DNA of 25,202 nucleotides from a virus, in the IMG/VR virus record IMGVR_UViG_3300030103_000485, positions 1-25,202 of that record, one strand, 5' to 3'. Positions 17,913 to 24,164 of the stretch are shown piece after piece; position 1 is the stretch's first letter; every line of letters starts with the position of its first letter. A model generated the notes under the pieces. It did no database searches, was not told the origin of the DNA, and was given only the letters and a program-made list of their open reading frames with translations. The translations under genes were made by a program, and so were the position numbers.

Positions 17913-17999
17913 CTTTCTGTCTCCTTCGTTAAAGTTTAACCCCTTCGGGTATGAGGCACTGTACCTACAACAACAGATACAGCGTAGTCAAATTGTTTT
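17913..17999 (-). promoter_or_regulatory. Leader of the replication operon with tandem inverted repeats
   Basis: The 87-base gap holds a 13-base inverted repeat at 17928-17940 (GTTAAA, one base, TTTAAC) and, one base overlapping, a 4-bp stem ACCC-CTTC-GGGT at 17939-17950. Both lie just before the start codon of the coiled-coil protein gene. Read leftward, TTGACT at 17986-17991 could be a -35 box. The 9-mer GTAGTCAAA around it recurs at the early promoter near 24166. I find no convincing -10 box at the right distance. Confidence 0.4.
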
Positions 18000-18182
18000 T
18001 TAAGCTCTCTTACTAACAGCTTCTGCAATCCTTGCTTCAGAGTTAGAAGCATCTATCGATGCCATGCGTACCAAGTGTGCCACTTGTTTTGAAACACTGC
18101 GATCATTGACATCTGCCATTTCACGCAAAGCCCCGTACACATCTATCGAAACAGCAATTGATTTCCATTTTGTTGTATCCAA
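18000..18182 (-). CDS. Ribbon-helix-helix (Arc/CopG-like) small DNA-binding protein
   Basis: 60 residues. The stretch WKSIAVSIDVYGALREMADV then RSVSKQVAHLVRMA has the strand-helix-helix pattern of ribbon-helix-helix repressors: a short strand with alternating side chains that contact DNA, then two helices. The start is TTG, supported by GGAGG about 8 bases upstream (18190-18197). It is divergent from the nuclease at 18257 across a 74-base gap and precedes the replication operon, so it may regulate either or both. A role as autorepressor is inference. Confidence 0.75.
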   Translation of the reverse strand: MDTTKWKSIAVSIDVYGALREMADVNDRSVSKQVAHLVRMASIDASNSEARIAEAVSKRA

Positions 18183-18256
18183 CGCTTTACCTCCACGGTG
18201 TTAGATGTTATGTTGCCCCAACTTATCCTATAAATACTTTTGAGGTCAACTAAATA
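18183..18256. promoter_or_regulatory. Divergent control region between RHH gene and nuclease
   Basis: 74 bases. On the - strand, TTGACC (18243-18248) is a good -35 box with only an imperfect -10 (GATAAG at 18222-18227, 15 bases away). On the + strand, TATAAAT at 18229-18235 is a good -10 without a good -35. GAGGT at 18241-18245 serves the nuclease start. GGAGG at 18190-18197 serves the opposite gene. Confidence 0.4.
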
Positions 18257-18811
18257 ATGCGAAAAAATAAAAAAATAAGTGATGGCCCTGATTATAAAAT
18301 AGCAATGGGTAAACGATCTGAGCTCCTTGCTGCTGACTATTTAATTATGAAGGGTTGTTATGTATATGCTCCGTACATTGAACAAGGACCAATCGATTTG
18401 ATAGCATTAGACCAAGAGGGAGTCGAACATCGTTTTGATGTAAAGACCGTGTCCCGCCGCAGTGACGGAACAATAATTTCTCGACTAAGAACAGACCTTC
18501 AACGACAGCTTGGCGTTCAACTGATTTACGTTTGCCTCGACACCTATGAAGTCCACCGCTATCCTCATCATTTCTCCCGTAATGTTGACCCAAAACTATC
18601 ACGCAAAAATGCTGCTAACAGACATTTTAACGGGGTGCAACCTCTAACCATTGACGAACTTCTTCCCCAAGAGTCTTCGCTGAAAGATCAATCTTCGCCC
18701 GAAGAGAACGGACAATGTATTCATCAATCGAACCCCGGGTCACAAGATCAACGTAAGTCACGGGATGATGCTGACCAATTCTGTGGCACCGATCCTCAGA
18801 CTGAATCCTAG
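18257..18811 (+). CDS. PD-(D/E)xK-like nuclease, lone rightward gene
   Basis: 184 residues. Residues 18-70 hold a nuclease-like core: E22 in GKRSELLAADYL, D47 in GPIDLIAL and D61-V-K63 in RFDVKTVSRR, matching the E...D...(D/E)xK pattern of Holliday-junction-resolvase or intron-type endonucleases. It could cut branched or foreign DNA. GAGGT lies 11 bases upstream of the ATG. It is the only + gene between 10.9 and 24.3 kb. Residues 124-184 are read from DNA that also encodes, on the other strand, the end of the SNF2 helicase. That tail is Gln/Ser/Asp-rich and looks like non-domain sequence. The nuclease family is probable, activity untested. Confidence 0.7.
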   Translation: MRKNKKISDGPDYKIAMGKRSELLAADYLIMKGCYVYAPYIEQGPIDLIALDQEGVEHRFDVKTVSRRSDGTIISRLRTDLQRQLGVQLIYVCLDTYEVHRYPHHFSRNVDPKLSRKNAANRHFNGVQPLTIDELLPQESSLKDQSSPEENGQCIHQSNPGSQDQRKSRDDADQFCGTDPQTES

Positions 18812-20072
18812 TCTCTAAATTAAAATCATTGGCATAATAAATTACGTTAGTCGCAGCGGTTAACGTAAGACCAAAACCTGCGGTTTGAGGGTTGGCTACA
18901 AAAAACCTAGCATCCTCAAACTGAAACCTGCGGATCGCCGCTTGCCGGTCAGCGTCGCTCGTGTCTCCAAAATAATTTACCGTACTGTCGCAACCGTACA
19001 CCTTCTTCAACTCTTCGGTGATCTTTTTAATGTCGTACCTAAACCGCGACCATATAATTACTTTGCCTGACATCTCCTCGACGGTCTCAAGCAGCGCAGC
19101 CATGCGATTAGTTTTGAATTCTACCAAGTCGCCATCGTCTGTTTTCAAATGACCACACAACACTTGTTGCAGCCGCAGCAGTTGTGTCATCACTGCCGGA
19201 GCGGACACCAGTTCACCGTCGTTTAGAAGTACGATAGCTGCCTTCTTCAAGGACATGTAATACTGCCGCTGCTCGTCGTTTAAGTTTACCTCGCGAACTG
19301 TGTATATTTTGGCGGGTAAATCCAGCGCTTCCTCTTTGGTCACGCGATACGAGAAACTATCCAGTTTGGTAGACAACTCCTCAAGATTTCTGTATCCCAC
19401 AATTTGTTGAAAAGTGTGACTGCCCATCCGTTGAGTTCGTGTGACGGCATACCGTCCTTGAAACGAGTAGTAGGAGTCATGCCCCAAAAGTCTGGTATCC
19501 ATAAATCCGCATTGCGAGTAAAGATCCATTGGCGATTTCGTAACGGGCGATCCTGTGAGTATACGGCGAAACGATGCACTTTTACCAATTGCAACCAGAG
19601 CTTTAGTCCTCTTGGCTTTCGGGTTTTTAATAGTCGTTGACTCATCAACCGCAAGTAAAAACGACGATCCGCGAACGAACATCTCCATGTACTTTCGTAC
19701 TTTGGTTGTTGCGAAACCTTCAACATTGATAAGGAGGATGCGGAGCTTCTTACGCTCCTCAATACCTTCCTTGAGGTGCTTTTGTTGATCCTTGTTTGGG
19801 TTCGGATTCCAAACATAAACCTCGTGTTCAATGTCCTCTCGTAGATGAGCAGGTATTTCAGATATCTGCCAGTTGCGGTACACACCTTTGGGTGCAACGA
19901 TGACGGCTGTATCGATCTTCTTCTGATCGTATAGCCACGCCATGTTGTCGATAAGAACCTTGGACTTGCCACAACCCATCTCCATAAAATAACCGTAATT
20001 GGTTTTGTCGTATGAACGCTCCAACGCAATACGCTGGTGCTCATACGGTTTGGTTTTGTACTTAAATTTCAT
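18627..20072 (-). CDS. SNF2-type SF2 helicase
   Basis: 481 residues with ordered SF2/SNF2 motifs: a Q-like motif YEHQRIAL at 10-17, Walker A GCGKS at 33-37, motif Ia VAPKGVYRNW at 59-68, motif II DEST at 143-146, motif III LTGSP at 172-176, motif IV IIWSRFR at 339-345, motif V around GFGLTLTAATN at 399-409 and motif VI QSEDRCHRIGQ at 424-434. The HRIGQ form of motif VI is the SNF2 hallmark. It is compact, without accessory chromatin domains, and probably translocates on duplex DNA during replication or recombination. It begins 11 bases after the 80-residue gene. Its last 185 bases, including motif VI, overlap the + strand nuclease. Confidence 0.93.
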   Translation of the reverse strand: MKFKYKTKPYEHQRIALERSYDKTNYGYFMEMGCGKSKVLIDNMAWLYDQKKIDTAVIVAPKGVYRNWQISEIPAHLREDIEHEVYVWNPNPNKDQQKHLKEGIEERKKLRILLINVEGFATTKVRKYMEMFVRGSSFLLAVDESTTIKNPKAKRTKALVAIGKSASFRRILTGSPVTKSPMDLYSQCGFMDTRLLGHDSYYSFQGRYAVTRTQRMGSHTFQQIVGYRNLEELSTKLDSFSYRVTKEEALDLPAKIYTVREVNLNDEQRQYYMSLKKAAIVLLNDGELVSAPAVMTQLLRLQQVLCGHLKTDDGDLVEFKTNRMAALLETVEEMSGKVIIWSRFRYDIKKITEELKKVYGCDSTVNYFGDTSDADRQAAIRRFQFEDARFFVANPQTAGFGLTLTAATNVIYYANDFNLETRIQSEDRCHRIGQHHPVTYVDLVTRGSIDEYIVRSLRAKIDLSAKTLGEEVRQWLEVAPR

Positions 20073-20083
20073 GCTTTGCCCCG

Positions 20084-20326
20084 TTATTCAGGCTCTGATA
20101 GCCCACCTTCCATAATAGAAAACTTTGCAGCTTCCAAATAAAATAAGATATCCGCAACATCCTCTTGCGTCGTTACCATTTTGATAGACCCGTCCTCTGC
20201 CGTACCAAGTATGACCACATCCTTGAATATAGTACCTGCGATTTCACACAAGATGGGCACTGGATCTTTTTTTAATTCCATCTTTCTAGGAAAATGTACA
20301 ACATTATCGTTGTCGTTCTTCGTCAT
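20084..20326 (-). CDS. Small protein, unknown function
   Basis: 80 residues. The sequence NVVHFPRKMELKKDPVPI is followed by an alternating helix and strand pattern ending in an acidic tail (SIMEGGLSEPE). It starts inside the previous gene (22-base overlap), with GGAAGGA about 7 bases upstream. It precedes the SNF2 helicase by 11 bases, so it may be expressed with it. The family is not recognised. Confidence 0.65.
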   Translation of the reverse strand: MTKNDNDNVVHFPRKMELKKDPVPILCEIAGTIFKDVVILGTAEDGSIKMVTTQEDVADILFYLEAAKFSIMEGGLSEPE

Positions 20327-20495
20327 CGGGTAGTCCTTCCGCTATGAGATAAGCTCTATCCCGCATGTCGAGATAGACTTCAAGTCTCTTCCGTGCTTTT
20401 TCTGCTTCACGGTAGAGACCCGCAGTCTGCAACTCTGTGAGCTCTTCGTCAAGTATGCGGATGATCCTGTTTATCCCTGCAAAATTCTTTTCCAT
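20304..20495 (-). CDS. Small helical protein, unknown function
   Basis: 63 residues, almost wholly helical with alternating charges (RIIRILDEELTELQTAGLYREA and EKARKRLEVYLDMRD), likely a short coiled coil. The start overlaps the zinc-ribbon protein gene by 25 bases and the end overlaps the next gene by 22. A GGGAAGC stretch lies directly ahead of the ATG. Confidence 0.6.
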   Translation of the reverse strand: MEKNFAGINRIIRILDEELTELQTAGLYREAEKARKRLEVYLDMRDRAYLIAEGLPDDEERQR

Positions 20496-20824
20496 GCTTC
20501 CCGCACCTCTGCTTCCGTGTCCTTATCCACTGGCGCTGGATCGCGCAACCAGTCTTCGATCACATCTTCTATTATACTTACCGCATCAGACCAATACATC
20601 TTTTCCGGTGTGGCGCAAAGATCTTCTTCGCTTGGCATTAATTTGGTTTCTAACATTGGGATCTCCTTCGGATCTCTTTGGATTATTTCTAGCTTACATA
20701 AAGGGCAGACCAGTAAGCTTAGTTTTTTTGTGGTAAAAAATTCAAGTTTGTGGCGGCACTTCGGACATTGGCCTGCGTCCAATCGCTTTTGCCATGTGCC
20801 GTCACCAACCTCAATCACCATCAT
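20471..20824 (-). CDS. Zinc-ribbon protein of the early region
   Basis: 117 residues. C20-x2-C23 and C40-x2-C43 (QCPKCRHKLEFF and LVCPLCKLEII), 16 residues apart, form a zinc ribbon. The second half is acidic and helical (SDAVSIIEDVIEDWL, EAEVREAWKRIL). GGAGG lies just upstream of the ATG within the end of the previous gene. It could bind nucleic acid or a host polymerase subunit. No family is assigned. Confidence 0.65.
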   Translation of the reverse strand: MMVIEVGDGTWQKRLDAGQCPKCRHKLEFFTTKKLSLLVCPLCKLEIIQRDPKEIPMLETKLMPSEEDLCATPEKMYWSDAVSIIEDVIEDWLRDPAPVDKDTEAEVREAWKRILQG

Positions 20825-21053
20825 AGACCTCCACGCCCCCGTAGGCTTCCTTGCCTGCGGTCTCTTGGACTTCGCCCCATGTCTCCGCCATCATGTCATG
20901 TACGTCAGATAGATTTAAATGACTGACCATGTCCATGTGACCTTCCATCTCTGAAGTGAAATTAAAATAAGTTTCACTCCGGTCTGCGACCTCAATCATT
21001 TTGTCCATGAACTGCTCCTCAAACTCCAGAGCCATCTGTTTCATTCTACCCAT
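20811..21053 (-). CDS. Small acidic protein, unknown function
   Basis: 80 residues, Met- and Glu-rich, helical (MKQMALEFEEQFMDKMIEVA, DVHDMMAETWGEVQET), ending in acidic residues. AAGGAGG lies 9 bases upstream of the ATG and the start shares a TAATG with the preceding gene. The family is unknown. Acidic small proteins in early phage regions are sometimes host-takeover or anti-defence factors, which is only a possibility here. Confidence 0.6.
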   Translation of the reverse strand: MGRMKQMALEFEEQFMDKMIEVADRSETYFNFTSEMEGHMDMVSHLNLSDVHDMMAETWGEVQETAGKEAYGGVEVYDGD

Positions 21054-21559
21054 TACGCAGCCTCCTTCATTAAGTGATCTACAGCCTTGGCGTGTTCCCT
21101 AATGACAGACAAATCTATGCTTCCATCTACCCGAAAATACCAATGCTTCCCAACGTGATTTAAATAATTCAACAATATTTTTGCACCAAGCGGCCTAACA
21201 TAAACTTTCCATCGACCAGACCAACGGAAGGAAGGAAAGCCCACGTTTAAAACGTGTTTGCTGTAAGTGTCAGTGGTGGAGTAATTACTGCGTTTGCCCT
21301 TAGTGTAAACGTCACCCGATATGTGAAACATCTTATTACAGTCAGCACGAAGTCTAGTGCTGACGTTGTTTGGTGTTCGTATCAGATTGGGTATAGAGTC
21401 AAAAAATTTACTGAACTCAATCACTGGCACTTTAGAAAATTTGTTGAATTCAACTTCTGCTTTGGTAAACCCCTCACCTATACGCCACACTTTTTCGCAG
21501 CCGTGATACATGTGTGTAACCGGATGAGGTGCATTAGATTTTTTTGTCCACTTACTCAT
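21053..21559 (-). CDS. Basic protein, unknown function
   Basis: 168 residues from the ATG at 21559, chosen because AGGAGG lies 9 bases before it. A TTG at 21568 would sit directly against that site. The protein is basic and rich in aromatic residues (SKWTKKSNAPHPV, SFRWSGRWKVYVRPLG, KHWYFRVDGSIDL). A helical C-terminus (IREHAKAVDHLMKE) ends it. It shares an 8-base overlap with the previous gene. I do not recognise a family. Nucleic-acid binding would fit the charge. Confidence 0.6.
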   Translation of the reverse strand: MSKWTKKSNAPHPVTHMYHGCEKVWRIGEGFTKAEVEFNKFSKVPVIEFSKFFDSIPNLIRTPNNVSTRLRADCNKMFHISGDVYTKGKRSNYSTTDTYSKHVLNVGFPSFRWSGRWKVYVRPLGAKILLNYLNHVGKHWYFRVDGSIDLSVIREHAKAVDHLMKEAA

Positions 21560-21809
21560 TCCCTTCAACCTCCTCTTCTTCCTTAACGTCCTCTTTCAAC
21601 ACCCACTGACCCCAGTAATACGACTGTTTGGTAGCTGGTGCAAAATCAAACTCACTATGCAACGTGCAGACAGCTTCACGCAGATTCCTAACGTCGGACA
21701 AGTTACAGTCCGCAGTCTCTTCGATCATGTTACACATAGCCTTCAACTTATTATGCACATCCAAAAGTCTGATACGCATATCCCTAGTCACTCTCTTACC
21801 ATTAGACAT
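21552..21809 (-). CDS. Small protein with acidic tail
   Basis: 85 residues. Residues about 8-55 are helical with two well-spaced Cys (RLLDVHNKLKAMCNMIEETA, LREAVCTLHSEFDF), then an aromatic segment (SYYWGQWVL) and an acidic tail (KEDVKEEEEVEGNE). The ATG lies in a TAATG overlap with the previous gene and AAGGGAG precedes it. The function is unknown. Confidence 0.6.
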   Translation of the reverse strand: MSNGKRVTRDMRIRLLDVHNKLKAMCNMIEETADCNLSDVRNLREAVCTLHSEFDFAPATKQSYYWGQWVLKEDVKEEEEVEGNE

Positions 21810-22189
21810 TACTTTGCTCCCTTCGGGTTTGTCTTCTTAACTTTGTTTACATCAGAATAATTATTCTTCTTGATGACCCTGCCCATAGCGTCATGCCGGA
21901 CAGTTATTTCCACGGGCAGCTTCAACGCTTCCCTTATCTCTTCAAACGTCGGTACTCTGTTGCTCATTGGTATTATTACCTCCTCTTGTGAACAAACTAC
22001 TTTTATAATAGGAAGCCCCTCGTTGAGCTCCCTCATCCTCAAATAAACTTCCATGTCCTTCAACTTTCCCTGTGCTACACACGCTTCCTTCGTTGTGTAC
22101 CTCTCCACAGAAAAAGTGCTAAAACATTTATTAACTGGTGCCCCATTAAAATCGTTAGCCATGCACAGAACAATAAGATACTTCCACAC
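21809..22189 (-). CDS. Cys protein with hydrophobic N-terminus, early region
   Basis: 126 residues from the GTG at 22189. The GTG shares a base with the TAG of the previous gene and AGGGAG lies about 8 bases ahead. An upstream start at 22225 would extend into the preceding gene by 37 bases. The N-terminus WKYLIVLCMA is hydrophobic. Cys in KCFSTFSVERYTTKEACVAQ and in KVVCSQ give the hydrophobic-start plus paired-Cys layout seen in three other small proteins here. The second half is basic and less hydrophobic (RVIKKNNYSDVNKVKKTNPK). It may be exported or membrane-anchored. The function is unknown. Confidence 0.55.
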   Translation of the reverse strand: MWKYLIVLCMANDFNGAPVNKCFSTFSVERYTTKEACVAQGKLKDMEVYLRMRELNEGLPIIKVVCSQEEVIIPMSNRVPTFEEIREALKLPVEITVRHDAMGRVIKKNNYSDVNKVKKTNPKGAK

Positions 22190-22398
22190 TAGGCTATCTC
22201 CCTTATATCTGTGCCATACACCCAATGACCATTGTCCAGATCCACCACATACCTCGTTCGCAGGATGGAGGACGCCGAACCAAGGTTTGCTTCAAAAACC
22301 TCATGCCCATACTTCTCCCCCAACTTGACCTCGTCTATCGTGACGATGGATGCCTCGCCGTACTTCGTTGAAACACGATCCCCGATCCTTATCCGCAT
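22189..22398 (-). CDS. Small SH3/KOW-like protein
   Basis: 69 residues, mostly beta: RIRIGDRVSTKYGEASIVTI, then EANLGSAS, then TRYVVDLDNGHWVYGTDI. Repeated strand-turn-strand blocks with a Gly-x-x-Val start resemble small SH3-like barrels of the KOW or CAP-Gly sort. GGAAGGG precedes the start. The start lies 8 bases inside the previous gene and the stop overlaps the next GTG by one base. No function can be assigned. Confidence 0.6.
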   Translation of the reverse strand: MRIRIGDRVSTKYGEASIVTIDEVKLGEKYGHEVFEANLGSASSILRTRYVVDLDNGHWVYGTDIREIA

Positions 22399-22625
22399 CG
22401 TCTAACCCTTCCGCCCGATATCAGTTCGCAAATATCTTCATACGACTCAGCCACCCAATAACCACCATTGTTATGTGTGCCATTGTCCACGATACATATG
22501 TCGCGTTCTAACGCCCCCCACTTGCGAGTTTCAGAACTGACACAAAACGTATCGCCTGTTAGGAAAATCTTTCCATCATCAAGACCAGTTGTCCTACACA
22601 CACGAGTCAATTCAATCGATTTCAT
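22389..22625 (-). CDS. Small Cys protein, unknown function
   Basis: 78 residues from the ATG at 22625, chosen because GGAGG lies 6 bases before it. An earlier ATG at 22652 lacks a site. The protein has six Cys-containing or aromatic patches (RVCRTTGLDD, DTFCVSSETRKWG, RDICIVDNG, EDICELISGG) spaced through mostly strand sequence. The start overlaps the DUF551-like gene by 14 bases. I do not recognise a family. Confidence 0.55.
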   Translation of the reverse strand: MKSIELTRVCRTTGLDDGKIFLTGDTFCVSSETRKWGALERDICIVDNGTHNNGGYWVAESYEDICELISGGRVRRCG

Positions 22626-22860
22626 CTTCGACCTCCCTCCAGAACTGAACATCGCCGGTCAAAAATCCACCGTGGTGGTCATTAACAAACGTATGCATAT
22701 CTTCCCACTCTTCGCCTTCGCTATCTACATAACAGCCGACAAATTTCCCGACACCTTGGATGACGGTTTCGGAAGGATGACCTTCCATCACCGTAGCTTT
22801 ATACTCGACCGACTTATCCTTCTCCGGCATACGATCTTCAACAGATATCCACTCAGCCAT
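22612..22860 (-). CDS. DUF551-like protein
   Basis: 82 residues from the ATG at 22860, which begins MAEWISVEDRMPEKDKS. This W-I-x-V-x-D-x-(L/M)-P opening and the later TGDVQFWREVED ending match the DUF551 pattern common in phage and prophage genes. The alternative ATG at 22875 adds five residues before that opening. There is only a weak GGGGT ahead. DUF551 has no firm biochemical role known to me. Confidence 0.7.
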   Translation of the reverse strand: MAEWISVEDRMPEKDKSVEYKATVMEGHPSETVIQGVGKFVGCYVDSEGEEWEDMHTFVNDHHGGFLTGDVQFWREVEDEID

Positions 22861-22861
22861 C

Positions 22862-23068
22862 TTACTCGACCCCATTGGTAAGTTTTAAAATCTCCAGCCT
22901 ATCTTTATGCAAAGCGATCTTATCCAACTCGCCTTGGATGGCTTCCATAATATCGGAATGCTCACCAATCCCAGCAGGGTTGTTTAGATATACTTCGATG
23001 TTAGCCCTATGCAGGGCGATGCTCCCTCGTGCATGTTCTTTCAATGCATCCAAAATAATTTTTTCCAT
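22862..23068 (-). CDS. Conserved-type small helical phage protein
   Basis: 68 residues from the ATG at 23068, which shares TGATG with the previous stop and has AAAGGAG 7 bases upstream. The core IALHRANIEVYLNNPAGIGE then HSDIMEAIQGELDKI is a pattern I recall from small hypothetical proteins in marine phages, including T4-like cyanophages. It is helical with a Gly-containing turn. The function is unknown. Confidence 0.65.
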   Translation of the reverse strand: MEKIILDALKEHARGSIALHRANIEVYLNNPAGIGEHSDIMEAIQGELDKIALHKDRLEILKLTNGVE

Positions 23069-23259
23069 CACTTGTCTCCTTTGACAATATCTCTTACGTC
23101 AACACAAAAGCACTGCTGATCAGGGTGATCGAAACCACGCTCTGTCGATGCCACATGGCAGGCGGAAAAATACTTATGCGTTGACCAAATTTCTAAATGT
23201 ATTTCCACTGGTGTCAGCGTACCCATACACGCCAACACCACTCCGCCTATTGCGTTCAT
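23068..23259 (-). CDS. Cys protein with hydrophobic N-terminus, early region
   Basis: 63 residues from the ATG at 23259, with GGGAGG directly ahead. An upstream start at 23289 lies well inside the previous gene and has no site. The N-terminus (MNAIGGVVLACMGTL) is hydrophobic with a Cys, which might even be lipidated, though the LAC-M context is not a good lipobox. FSACHVAS and QQCFCVDV give paired Cys. The layout matches three other small proteins here. Confidence 0.5.
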   Translation of the reverse strand: MNAIGGVVLACMGTLTPVEIHLEIWSTHKYFSACHVASTERGFDHPDQQCFCVDVRDIVKGDK

Positions 23260-23705
23260 TCCTCCTCCCAGTTCTGGTCTTCCATCCACTCTTTGAAGTC
23301 AGCGTTCACTGCCTGCATAGCCTTGGTGTAAAACTCACCAGATATCGACCAGCGTTCCATGCCACCATCCAGATTTAAACCATTAGCCCAGTTGTCTTCA
23401 AACGTGGGCCCAGATGCAGGCGATCCCCGATCAGTGCCATTCAGTGTATTCAAATAGTACCGACTAACAAACTGACCTCGCTCCTTGATCCTCGCGTCAT
23501 GCTCCTCATCGCCTGTCTCTGTGTTAGCGACCAGTGAATCCATGTCGTAGAACTCGACCAATGGATTGTCGGGGCTTTCATATGGATTGTAATCACCGCC
23601 ATATGTCAGCATGTCGTTGAGACCATAGCTGTCGTGCCAGTACACTGTCCGAACACACCACTTAATCCCAGACCAATTGTCTGTACCTTTATATAAAAAT
23701 GCCAT
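23256..23705 (-). CDS. Acidic aromatic-rich protein, unknown function
   Basis: 149 residues, rich in Asp, Glu, Tyr and Trp (NDMLTYGGDYNPYESPDNP, LVEFYDMDSLVANTETG, KEWMEDQNWEEE). No transmembrane segment or Cys cluster is visible. GGAGG lies upstream, and the ATG immediately follows the stop of the preceding 60-residue gene. High acidity and aromatic content suit a DNA-mimic or a decoy for a host protein, which is speculation. No family is recognised. Confidence 0.55.
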   Translation of the reverse strand: MAFLYKGTDNWSGIKWCVRTVYWHDSYGLNDMLTYGGDYNPYESPDNPLVEFYDMDSLVANTETGDEEHDARIKERGQFVSRYYLNTLNGTDRGSPASGPTFEDNWANGLNLDGGMERWSISGEFYTKAMQAVNADFKEWMEDQNWEEE

Positions 23706-23888
23706 TTACATTACCTCCTTACCATCTAACCAAATCTGGCTAGTCTGTTGGTCATACCGCTCTGGACAACCGTCCGCAGCCAGATCAAAAAGTTCGTGAG
23801 CCAGTGTGTCTGCGGCCTCGACCGACTCAGCGCGAACCTCGATCTGTTTCCAGACCACCGCATTTATTTCCACAAGATAGGTTTTCAT
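23706..23888 (-). CDS. Small protein resembling DpnD/PcfM-like phage proteins
   Basis: 60 residues. KTYLVEINAVVWKQIEVRAE followed by AADTLAHELFDLAADG is a strand-strand-helix pattern like the small DpnD/PcfM group. I offer this as a resemblance, not an identification. GGGGG lies 7 bases upstream of the ATG. Its stop directly precedes the next start. Confidence 0.55.
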   Translation of the reverse strand: MKTYLVEINAVVWKQIEVRAESVEAADTLAHELFDLAADGCPERYDQQTSQIWLDGKEVM

Positions 23889-23944
23889 TCTACTGCCCCC
23901 TAATCCAACAAAACCATATTAGCGTTAATTCCAACTCAATAAAC

Positions 23945-24085
23945 TTATCCACTCTTCTTACTCCCTACTTTGATGGGCTTGGCTAACGCTTCTTTCTGCC
24001 ATGCCCGATTGTTAATTGTAATGTGCAAAACCCTCGCACCTAATATCGGCTTCCTTAGTCCAACCTTGTAAATCCCTGCTTTCAT
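23945..24085 (-). CDS. 46-residue basic protein, first gene of leftward operon
   Basis: ATG at 24085 with a strong AGGGGGA about 5 bases ahead, the stop TAA at 23945-23947. The protein is basic (KVGLRKPILGARVLHITINN, KEALAKPIKVGSKKSG). It lies directly downstream of the predicted early promoter and upstream of the 60-residue gene, with a 56-base gap between. The good ribosome site is the main support. There is no family match. Confidence 0.5.
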   Translation of the reverse strand: MKAGIYKVGLRKPILGARVLHITINNRAWQKEALAKPIKVGSKKSG

Positions 24086-24137
24086 GTTCTTCCCCCTTGC
24101 ACCACGATCCACGGTCACTTATAATATGCCTGTTATC

Positions 24138-24164
24138 TGGGATAGACTCTATCAGATTATCCCA
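24138..24164. promoter_or_regulatory. Operator-like nested inverted repeats
   Basis: A 13-base perfect inverted repeat GATAGA-C-TCTATC at 24141-24153 lies inside a wider pair, TGGGATA at 24138-24144 and TATCCCA at 24158-24164. The array covers the -10 region of the predicted leftward promoter, the usual place for a repressor site. The small RHH protein is a candidate binder. Confidence 0.5.

Noticed and set aside
20517-20912. 131-residue + ORF opposite the zinc-ribbon gene
   Set aside because: Shadow of the early - strand genes, which have good ribosome sites and overlaps.
23889-23944. A possible 20-codon GTG ORF between the 60- and 46-residue genes
   Set aside because: Very short, with the ribosome site directly against the GTG. 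Not enough support.
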